From contig NZ_JAGSOY010000016.1 of NCBI RefSeq assembly GCF_018837975.1, positions 24,426 through 88,425 of the forward strand: a DNA stretch of 64,000 nt. The letters run 5' to 3'. Under the pieces are notes generated by a model. The model was not told the origin of the DNA. It saw nothing but the letters and a program-made list of their open reading frames with translations, and made no database searches. The translations under genes were made by a program, and so were the position numbers. Source of the DNA: Zooshikella harenae (GTDB lineage Bacteria > Pseudomonadota > Gammaproteobacteria > Pseudomonadales > Zooshikellaceae). Numbering within the stretch: position 1 is the stretch's first letter; every line of letters starts with the position of its first letter. This document shows, piece after piece, positions 57,312 to 64,000 of this stretch.

Positions 57312-57938
57312 TTGACAGACTCAACACCATTACAAGCTTGTCAGCGCTATGTTGATGTGCGTTACCAGCGAGCAGTACAACTGATGCAGTATTGGCAGCA
57401 AGAGTCCGAAATAAATACAGAACGAGGAGAAAGTAAACCTCCTCAGTATGCTTTGGCTGATGCTTTTGTACTGTTGATGTGGCAAGCTGTTGTGGGTTGG
57501 GTTTATGAATTAAATGCACATTACCATTGTCAATGTGAGGCTATTCAGTTACTTCATCCTGAGCACGTATCTGATGAAGCTTCTTTACCAATGGACTTTC
57601 AGCATTTGTTTGAGTTAGCCAGGCAATCTGATTCCTGGCTTGCTCAGTTATTGTCTGCAGTCAAACAGCTTTCTATCAGTACAAGTTCGATAACCTCTCC
57701 ATCATTATTTTCTTGGACATCACCAGGTATAGCAGGTGAGGCAGGTAATACCCACAAAAAAAATAAGTTTAATAATCAAATACCCGTAACCCATATTGAT
57801 ACTCAAACAGAAACAGCTTCATTGCTACAAAGCAGTGACATTGATGTCACTGATTTAGTCACTCAGTTTGGGAAGGCATGGTTGACATCTTTTTTAGAAG
57901 AGATTAATCGAGCACGAATGCTGTTAGTAGAGTATTAA
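57312..57938 (+). CDS. DUF6586-like conserved protein downstream of topA
   Basis: 208 residues with TTG at 57312 as the first possible start; ATG 57384 is an alternative that would lose 24 residues. The conserved first part (YQRAVQLMQYW...YALADAFVLLMWQAVVGWVYELNAHY) is helical. The family occurs directly after topA in Pseudomonas and relatives. The second half is Ser/Thr-rich and poorly conserved. Cytoplasmic, function unknown. The call rests on context and limited sequence resemblance. Confidence 0.6.
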   Translation: MTDSTPLQACQRYVDVRYQRAVQLMQYWQQESEINTERGESKPPQYALADAFVLLMWQAVVGWVYELNAHYHCQCEAIQLLHPEHVSDEASLPMDFQHLFELARQSDSWLAQLLSAVKQLSISTSSITSPSLFSWTSPGIAGEAGNTHKKNKFNNQIPVTHIDTQTETASLLQSSDIDVTDLVTQFGKAWLTSFLEEINRARMLLVEY

Positions 57939-58402
57939 ATAGCACTTGATATCTTTCCTGAAGTGACATGCAGATGGTTTTATAAGCAGCCTGGCTGTAC
58001 TTTGAGGATTATTGTCTTTGACAAGAAGAACATAATAATTACTGATTTGTCATATTAGCTTCATTTTTTTATTTTTATGGTTTGATAAGACCCTAACCTA
58101 TACTGAAGATGATGCCTGTTGGAATGCATATCTAACTGAAAATAGCAGTTATTGTTGGTAATTTATGCAATAGAGGTCATTTTTTGGGTGTTTTTTGATC
58201 TTTTTTTTGTTGCGTTTGTCAAGATGTGGGTTTGACCTTTACACTGAAGGGCTTGGATATTTTAAGCGTCTTTAGCAGGTAATAAACTAATTATACTGTT
58301 TGTATTGGTAGGCGTTCCCTGATAAGTTTGTGCTTTCGGGTTGTGCCTTGCTCTTGTAGTGGTAGAATGGCCAAAGTGTTTAACTGTTATTGAGAAGAAA
58401 TC
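57939..58402. other. 464-bp intergenic region
   Basis: AT-rich with several T-runs (for example around 58180-58212). No gene, hairpin of note or clear promoter seen. Confidence 0.5.
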
Positions 58403-58639
58403 ATGCCTTCTTATTTGGAAATTATTGAGTTACCGGATGGAGATATTGCATTGCAGCGAACGGACGCAGAAGAAGAGCAGCCACTGGTAACTATCAGCTT
58501 TTCTGAAGAGGCAAAAGCAATTTTGCAAGAGAATCACGTTGAGGTCGCCAAGGCAATGATGAGTGCTGGAATTCAGATGGTAGGCCTCATGTCAGAGTCA
58601 ACGTTGGAAGCTGATGAAAAAGACCACGTTTTGCATTAA
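58403..58639 (+). CDS. small conserved acidic protein
   Basis: 78 residues, no signal peptide or membrane helix. PSYLEIIELPDGDIALQR, LVTISFSEEAKAIL and VAKAMMSAGIQMVGLM match a small conserved protein that sits between topA/DUF6586 and sulA in Pseudomonas-type genomes. Function unknown. A ribosome site GAGAAG precedes the ATG. Convergent with sulA. Confidence 0.7.
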   Translation: MPSYLEIIELPDGDIALQRTDAEEEQPLVTISFSEEAKAILQENHVEVAKAMMSAGIQMVGLMSESTLEADEKDHVLH

Positions 58640-58798
58640 CAGGCATCCTGCCATTAAGAGTTGATGCATATCTACCATTTTTAGGCCATTAGCAACTGCT
58701 GGTGGCGACTCCTTTCTCGCAAGACCTTTAATTTTCCTATCAAATTTCTTTGTTGCTGATGATATAGCAATTTAGCAACAGTTAATTCATTTTTATTG

Positions 58799-59233
58799 TT
58801 AGACAAGAATTGTTTGTAAAATATTAATAGCTTGACTATTACCCCGTTGTGCAGCGTTCTCCAGTAATTCCACTGTATGCTCATCAACATAATCCAGCCA
58901 ACAGACGACAGTATGACTTTTCCCCATTTGCAAGGCTTGTAAGGTTAATTGTAATAATGAAACCTCACTCGTTGCGGTGAGAAACAGTGTTGTTTGCCGA
59001 TTAAGTTTAGAGTCCTGTAACCAGCGTACGGTAAGGGATTTAAGTTCGGGAGGGCAAACAATTGTTAGCCAACGCTTACTGCTATCATTATTAAGATCCG
59101 CTAATATGGAGGGTATTATTGATGCCAGAAGTTGTTCAGGCCCTGAAAAAATAAACTCACTGACTCGACCTCGTTTACTGTTTTTATGATGTTGTCGTTG
59201 CATAATAGGTCGGGCTTCAACCTGAATAGACAT
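58799..59233 (-). CDS. sulA: SOS cell division inhibitor SulA
   Basis: 144 residues starting at the Met in MSIQVEARP, which has GGAAGGA 5 nt upstream; the frame is open 16 codons further. SulA-like features are RVSEFIFSGPEQLLASIIPSI, LTVRWLQDSKLNRQTTLFL, LQALQMGKSHTVVCWL and ENAAQRGNSQAINI. SulA binds FtsZ and delays division after DNA damage. In Pseudomonas lexA is next to it; lexA is not seen here and no perfect CTGT-N8-ACAG SOS box was found in front. Confidence 0.75.
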   Translation of the reverse strand: MSIQVEARPIMQRQHHKNSKRGRVSEFIFSGPEQLLASIIPSILADLNNDSSKRWLTIVCPPELKSLTVRWLQDSKLNRQTTLFLTATSEVSLLQLTLQALQMGKSHTVVCWLDYVDEHTVELLENAAQRGNSQAINILQTILV

Positions 59234-59870
59234 GAATATCCTTCCATTTTTTCCAAAACCCGAGACGGATAATACCAACAAAGCATAATTTCAACTTTGC
59301 AGTAATTCACTCTTATTGTGTTTTTTACTTTATTAATAAACTAAAGTGATTAATATCTACTTTTTTCTCAATGAGCTTGATTGGGTAAGTACTTGCTAAA
59401 AATAATTAAATATTAGAGAAATACCTAAGACTTATCGTAGTCATTGCTTGAGTTTTGAGAGGTTAATACATAAATTTATTTTTTTGATACTTTAATCACA
59501 TTTTTTTGGTGGGTATAAAAAATAAGTAACTAAGGGTATAAGTCAATGGTTTTTTGACTATTTTTTGTGTGCCAAAATACAATAAAGCTTTGCAATTTAA
59601 ACGATGATATTAGTAAGAAAGAGTATTTTAAACTGAGCCAGATACTCTGTTATATAGATAACTATGCAGTTGAAAAAGACGTATTAATTAAGGGACGTTA
59701 AGTTACTGCTTATTAAAGGGCCAATGGATGAGGAATAACATTGGCAACAGGTAATTGTTGAAGCACTAAATGGCTCAGTTCTGATAAGTGTAAATAACAA
59801 GGTGCATTGAATTATAAAGTAATTCGGGTGTATTTCTTTTGCTTATCAGCAGGAAGGCAGGGAGGTTGTA
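59234..59870. other. 637-bp AT-rich intergenic region
   Basis: No convincing gene. It should hold the promoters of sulA (leftward) and the secreted protein at 59871 (rightward). No clear LexA operator was recognised. Confidence 0.45.
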
Positions 59871-60431
59871 ATGAATAAAGTAACGCTTTTTACACTAACG
59901 TGGATGTGTGTCTGCACAGTTACGGCGGTTTATGCTGTACCACCACACTACCCAGACTTAACCAAAGGAGGTAATCGGTGGCTAGTCACCTTTTACAATG
60001 ATACCAGTCCTAGTCATGACCAGTGGGCAACACAAGGTATTTGTTTTTATCCAACAGGTAATGTAGGTACACATCAGCAGTATGTATGGGTTTCAGATAC
60101 CTATCCTGATTGGAATGGCAGAGCAACGCAAGAAGGCGATCAAGTGTTTATGCATGGTGATTTTCAGTGGTATTACAATATTCCCTATGCTGGACATGAT
60201 GCACTGCAGTGGCAAATTGTGACTGGAAAGAGAACGATTGGCAGTGGCCATTGGCAAGAGTGGTTAACCGATGAGAAGTTTGGTCGAACTTTCGGGTGGG
60301 GAAATGCCCTGTGGCGTCGAGTGGGTAAATGTGAAATCGATAATGCAGATGAGGCATTGGAAAAATACCGAGATCTACCCAGAGACGGAAATAGTACGCC
60401 ATCGAGGGCTTTAACTAAGGGTGAGGTTTAG
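59871..60431 (+). CDS. secreted uncharacterised protein
   Basis: 186 residues with a signal peptide (TLFTLTWMCVCTVTAVYA-VPP). The mature part is rich in Trp, Tyr, His and Gly (RWLVTFYNDTSPSHDQWATQGICFYPTG, WNGRATQEGDQVFMHGDFQWYY) and looks like a small beta-sandwich or barrel with one disulphide pair possible. No family that I recognise. RBS GGGAGG precedes the ATG. Its neighbours are also secreted proteins of unknown role. Confidence 0.6.
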   Translation: MNKVTLFTLTWMCVCTVTAVYAVPPHYPDLTKGGNRWLVTFYNDTSPSHDQWATQGICFYPTGNVGTHQQYVWVSDTYPDWNGRATQEGDQVFMHGDFQWYYNIPYAGHDALQWQIVTGKRTIGSGHWQEWLTDEKFGRTFGWGNALWRRVGKCEIDNADEALEKYRDLPRDGNSTPSRALTKGEV

Positions 60432-60687
60432 TATTGGCATAGTAAAATAAATGCACAATAACAAACTCAACGTAATCATCGTCCATCAGAGTGTTGATGC
60501 AGGAGCCATGTTGTCACTTTCTGATGGATGTTATACCCTTCACGAATCATTTTTAGGGTTTGTTGTCGGCGTGCTTCACCCCAGTCGCTTATTAATATAA
60601 GCTCCTGAGGCTTCATCATTTGATGGCCGCCCCTAAAAACCCTTCGTTATGGGTATATTATGGCTGAGAAATGAGGGCTGAGCTTTA

Positions 60688-61443
60688 TTATTCGTTTTTT
60701 TCTTTAGCTACAGGCTTTTCATTATAGGTATAAATAATTGTTGCCGTGAAGTTAGTTTCTTTATCTTTAGGTATGTTGGTGAGTCCTTGATAACGAATAA
60801 GTTTTTGTTCTTTTTTTTCATAGGTAATAATAATTGGGTCTACGAAAAATCCACCAATAAATGAGTCGAGGCTCATTGTGAAGCTTGCCGTTGTTGAGTC
60901 TTCCTGAGTCTTCTCAATTTGAAATGTGTAAGTGCTATTTTCATTGATTGATAAGAACTCAAAGCTAAAGGATTTATTTGCGAGTAGTTTTGACCAGTGT
61001 TTACGAATAAAAGTATCGAAACCAGCATCAATTACCAGATTTGGTTTAAGCGGCAGTTGATGCTCTTGCCGTTGGTTGTCTTCTTCATGAAGAATAATGA
61101 CATTATTTGATTTAATGAATACGGATTCGCGTTGGTTAAATTTCAGTTTATTAAACACAATTGTTGGCGTAAGAGGTGTTGTTTCGTAATTAACTGTCTT
61201 GGTGGCAAAGACGTTACCATCAGGTGTGGTATAGGTGACTTTATCCTTAAGTGGCATAGTTACACTAAGCGTGTTTGTCTTAGGCGGTTTTACAAGGTGA
61301 ATGATATGTTTTTCAATATAGACGGGGCGGCCTGATTCCAAATCGTAGGCTTTACCTGTTGCTTCTATAATCGTGGAGGCTGATAGGGGAAATGCTGTCA
61401 AAAGAATGAACACGGAGAGAAAAAAGTAAGCCATTCCTGTCAT
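60688..61443 (-). CDS. secreted uncharacterised beta-rich protein
   Basis: 251 residues with a signal peptide (AYFFLSVFILLTAFPLSA-STI). Residues about 25-245 consist of alternating strand-like sequence (GKAYDLESGRPVYIEKHII, KNHVIILHEE-like NNVIILHEEDNQRQEH, TIIYTYNEK at the end). It resembles proteins with a YxxE lipid- or sugar-binding beta fold, but no family is named. Ends with a Lys/Glu tail. It is possibly co-transcribed behind the next gene upstream on this strand (61529-62335). Confidence 0.6.
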   Translation of the reverse strand: MTGMAYFFLSVFILLTAFPLSASTIIEATGKAYDLESGRPVYIEKHIIHLVKPPKTNTLSVTMPLKDKVTYTTPDGNVFATKTVNYETTPLTPTIVFNKLKFNQRESVFIKSNNVIILHEEDNQRQEHQLPLKPNLVIDAGFDTFIRKHWSKLLANKSFSFEFLSINENSTYTFQIEKTQEDSTTASFTMSLDSFIGGFFVDPIIITYEKKEQKLIRYQGLTNIPKDKETNFTATIIYTYNEKPVAKEKNE

Positions 61444-61528
61444 AACAAGCCTGTCCTATTGATTTTGCTGTATGGTGTTATATCACTGTGTACATCACAA
61501 GGGGGGTATTACCCCTGTAATTTTTTCA

Positions 61529-62335
61529 TTATGGTGTTTCAAGGTATAAGTGTACACGATTGTTAAGTTTTAAAGTACGGGTGATATGTCCCCAGTGTTT
61601 ATTGAGTAGTTTTGTTTGTAAGCCAGAGCGTTCGGCTTTTTTGAGCGCCTTCTCAATGACTTTCTGGTAAGAAGCAAATGGTGGAGAAAGGTAAAAAATA
61701 AAGTCACGGTGATAAATTAATGCAAGTCGGGGTTCAATCATTAGGTCAGGGTGTTCCTCTGCCTCATTCAGCACTTCGTTAACACCTCGTGGAAAGTAAT
61801 CTATACCTCGATTGCCTAAGGCTAGTGGCTTATAGACTTGCCGCCAGTCACCTTCCAACGGAATAAAATTAAGTGAGTTAGCCTCCCATACTTCTGCGTC
61901 ATACCATGTTTTACCTAGGGCGCCGACAATAGGGAGATCACGAAACTCATCCAGCGTATTGATGTTTTGGTAGATATTGGCTTTACCTTGAGGGATAAGT
62001 AAAACACGAATGCCAATCAAGCCACCCGTTAAATTTACTTTAACAGGTGTATAACGTGCATCTCGTGCAGGTGTTTGGAGCATCCAATGTAAACTAATAC
62101 GACCTTTTTCAAGGTATTTTATAATGCGTGTTTGTGGCGTTTCTGGATAGGTTATGATGGATACTGGCTGGTTGATAGCCTGTAAAGCAGAAGATAATAA
62201 TTCATGGAAGTAGAGGTGGTTATTATTGCTAAAGCTCATCATGTGTAACTGTAGAACAGGCTTTGGCGATGTAGCTAAAGCAACTGAAAAGGGCATGAGT
62301 AGTATGCAACAGAGCATGAGTCTCTGAATCGCCAT
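61529..62335 (-). CDS. periplasmic solute-binding-like protein
   Basis: 268 residues with a signal peptide (LMLCCILLMPFSVALA-TSP). The pattern LHMMSFSNNNHLYFHELLSSAL, TRIIKYLEKGRISLHWMLQ and the second-lobe FRDLPIVGALGKTWYDAEVWE fit the periplasmic binding protein type II fold as found in orphan family 3-like proteins of Vibrio and relatives. No transporter genes adjoin. Together with the gene 86 bp downstream it may form an operon. The ligand is unknown. Confidence 0.65.
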   Translation of the reverse strand: MAIQRLMLCCILLMPFSVALATSPKPVLQLHMMSFSNNNHLYFHELLSSALQAINQPVSIITYPETPQTRIIKYLEKGRISLHWMLQTPARDARYTPVKVNLTGGLIGIRVLLIPQGKANIYQNINTLDEFRDLPIVGALGKTWYDAEVWEANSLNFIPLEGDWRQVYKPLALGNRGIDYFPRGVNEVLNEAEEHPDLMIEPRLALIYHRDFIFYLSPPFASYQKVIEKALKKAERSGLQTKLLNKHWGHITRTLKLNNRVHLYLETP

Positions 62336-62407
62336 AGCCTATCCTACAGTTGACTTAAATTTCACTTTTTTTAAGTTAATGTTTCCTCTAAGCATAGTTT
62401 AATATGA

Positions 62408-62459
62408 AAAAAACTGTCAGCGAGAGTGTACGGCTTATGTATAGTCTTACTCGCTGACA
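62408..62459 (-). terminator. intrinsic terminator of the PEP-CTERM-like gene
   Basis: On the minus strand TGTCAGCGAG pairs with CTCGCTGACA (positions 62450-62459 and 62415-62424) around a 25-nt loop, then a T-run (62413 leftwards). It lies 17 bp after the stop of the leftward gene at 62476. Confidence 0.8.
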
Positions 62460-62475
62460 CTGGCCATGTTCTTAA

Positions 62476-63573
62476 TTACTTACGACGAGACCATCTCATT
62501 GATAACAACCCTAACCCAAACAATGCAAGAATACCTGGTGTTGGTACGGGAGGTGGTTCGTCTGGCGTAGTGGTTCTTGCTGCCATAATAAATGCCTGCT
62601 CGTAACCATCATCTTCATCATAAAGACGAATATCAGCGTGTAAAGTGTAGTTTTCGGGGTTCACTAAACCGCGCATCGCTGCATCAAGCGTGGGCGAAAC
62701 CACTCCATAAGCTGCGTTGTCAGCACCTAAGTTATGACTAAAGAAAATATCATCATTTTCCGGATCACTCATACAGCCAGGATCAGGTATAAATGTGGTG
62801 GGGTCTAGGCACACATCGCCTGCCGCTAAAACCCAGTCGGTAGGCTCTGGGTTATCAGCACCTAATTCGGTATTTCGTAAATAAAAGCTGCCTAAACCAG
62901 AATCTGTTCCATCATTTTCAGTAATCCAGACTTTTGCCCAGGCATATAGTGCTTGGGCGCCAAAGTCACCTACATCACTGTTTAACTCATTATGGTTAAA
63001 CATGACAACCATTTGGGTGTCTTCGCCAAGGTAATCTAGTAAAGTACCTACGTTAATATCCCAACTGTCTTCTAAATCATTTAATCCAGCTTCACCACTA
63101 ATACCACCAGGATCGGCAACACCATTAAGTGTTTCAGGGTTAACTACTGGATCTGCCGTGACAGTACTAAAGCTGTCACTATTGGCTGGAGCGCCGTCAG
63201 GGGTTTGATAAGCGGGATCAATAAGGTTACTGATATCTGCATTACTGTTAACACCAGCATTATTGGTGCCAGTAGCAATAACAATATATTCACCGTCCAT
63301 TCCTAGTTCACCTGGTGCCGACTTAATGTACCAAGGCTCACTTGGTTGTACTGTTGTTCCGTATGGCCCGGGTACCAAGGCAACAGAACTATCAGCTTGA
63401 GTAAAATAATTCAATACTGGCATTGAAAATGAAGCAAAATCATCATATTGAATTGCATAGGGTAGTAATGGGGTTGGTAACATGAGTGGTAACTCAGCGG
63501 CTTGTGTCAAGGGTGCTGAAATACCTGCCGTCACAAGTAGTGCAAGTGGTAGTTTTTTAAATGGAGTTTTCAT
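62476..63573 (-). CDS. secreted protein with PEP-CTERM-like sorting tail
   Basis: 365 residues with a signal peptide (LPLALLVTAGISAPLTQA-AEL). The mature part is acidic, rich in Asp, Asn and Pro. The C-terminus reads VPTPGILALFGLGLLSMRWSRRK: a Pro motif, a short membrane helix and an Arg/Lys cluster, like PEP-CTERM signals (VPEPxxLxLLGLGLLxLxxRRR). Such tails are cut by an exosortase, usually with exopolysaccharide genes elsewhere. No exosortase is in the window. Own terminator. The function of the main domain is unknown. Confidence 0.72.
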   Translation of the reverse strand: MKTPFKKLPLALLVTAGISAPLTQAAELPLMLPTPLLPYAIQYDDFASFSMPVLNYFTQADSSVALVPGPYGTTVQPSEPWYIKSAPGELGMDGEYIVIATGTNNAGVNSNADISNLIDPAYQTPDGAPANSDSFSTVTADPVVNPETLNGVADPGGISGEAGLNDLEDSWDINVGTLLDYLGEDTQMVVMFNHNELNSDVGDFGAQALYAWAKVWITENDGTDSGLGSFYLRNTELGADNPEPTDWVLAAGDVCLDPTTFIPDPGCMSDPENDDIFFSHNLGADNAAYGVVSPTLDAAMRGLVNPENYTLHADIRLYDEDDGYEQAFIMAARTTTPDEPPPVPTPGILALFGLGLLSMRWSRRK

Positions 63574-63894
63574 GGCACGTTCCTGATTGGTTTTGTTTAG
63601 ACAACCGGTATTCAGCAGGAACTATTCCAGTTTAAAAAAAGTACCTTCATTCAAATACTTATTCATTATGAATGTGAATGAATCATCGTTTTGTAAAATT
63701 ACTTGGCTGGTTATCAAAAGATAAACTATCTGATGTATACCGATGATTGGATTTATGGTGATACAAGTCAGGGAAAATATGGTTTTAAACTAATTGGGAA
63801 ATGTAAAGTCAGGCTGTTGTAGTATTTATTTTTAGATTTTAAGAGGGATATAAAGATGCTCTTTATTCGTTTGTATAAAAAAATAAGTTATTAA
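63574..63894. other. 321-bp intergenic region
   Basis: AT-rich spacer upstream of the PEP-CTERM-like gene. It contains that gene's promoter on the minus strand; no motif could be assigned. No gene seen. Confidence 0.5.
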
Positions 63895-64000
63895 CTCGAC
63901 TTTGGCCATCAAGCAGCCATCGCGAGTTGATTAAGTAAAGTATCAGCGTCATTGGGTGTTAATTTAATAAAGTCATCACTCATACCTCGACTTTGGCCAT
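63895..64000. repeat. 91-bp-spaced direct repeat at the window edge
   Basis: CTCGACTTTGGCCAT occurs at 63895-63909 and again at 63986-64000, 91 bp apart. The second copy ends exactly at the window edge, so this may be the end of a longer tandem array. Confidence 0.7.
63909..63998 (-). CDS. 3' end of a leftward reading frame (or a 24-residue peptide)
   Basis: From the edge the frame reads GQSRG, then MSDDFIKLTPNDADTLLNQLAMAA and a TGA stop (63909-63911). Either it is the C-terminal end of a gene continuing beyond the window, or a small peptide starting at ATG 63981-63983. The stop overlaps the flanking direct repeat, so an ATG (reading MAKVE) starts within the TGATG. No family recognised. Confidence 0.4.
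   Translation of the reverse strand, partial: GQSRGMSDDFIKLTPNDADTLLNQLAMAA

Noticed and set aside
59234..59340. LexA operator upstream of sulA
   Set aside because: No CTGT-N8-ACAG or close variant in this interval; CTGCAAAGTTG... lacks the second half-site.

Overview
The window is AT-rich gammaproteobacterial chromosome. The fadB-fadA-topA block followed by a DUF6586-type protein, a small conserved acidic protein and SulA is the gene order I know from Pseudomonas. The low G+C, the many secreted proteases and the long non-coding gaps suggest a marine oceanospirillad-type organism (Zooshikella or Spartinivicinus would fit), but this is an inference. No rRNA, tRNA, CRISPR array or intact transposon was recognised.

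Left part (1-10.7 kb): a porin with a small phosphate-binding-like periplasmic protein, an amino-acid-type solute-binding protein, a secreted M14 zinc carboxypeptidase, an Aer-type chemoreceptor, a divergent secreted subtilase, and a two-gene methyltransferase/DMT exporter operon.

Centre (11.1-33.6 kb): a type VI secretion locus read almost entirely rightwards: tssBC (fused), hcp, tssE, tssF, tssG, vgrG, DUF2169-pentapeptide protein, pentapeptide protein, DUF3540, PAAR-like DUF4150, tssJ, tssK, tssL, tssM, tssA. Two leftward genes at its right edge encode a possible LysM-like protein and a SPOR protein. The sheath subunits TssB and TssC, normally separate, are one continuous 657-residue ORF, and no clpV (tssH) lies in the window. 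The VgrG carries a C-terminal array of nine-residue repeats. The usual VgrG/adaptor/PAAR-like cassette is present, but no toxin or immunity gene is recognisable. This fused-sheath locus without a local ClpV is the most interesting system seen here.

Middle right (33.6-45 kb): a long non-coding stretch with a perfect 16-copy heptanucleotide repeat upstream of an M9 collagenase, which suggests phase-variable expression. After it come a tRNA-binding CsaA/YgjH-type protein, a GNAT acetyltransferase, a broken threonine-aldolase-like gene, cpdB, a possible structured RNA and a second secreted subtilase.

Right part (45-64 kb): housekeeping genes slt, uup, uspA, fadB, fadA, topA and sulA, then a run of secreted hypothetical proteins including one with a PEP-CTERM-like tail. 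At the right edge a 91-bp-spaced direct repeat overlaps the 3' end of a leftward reading frame.
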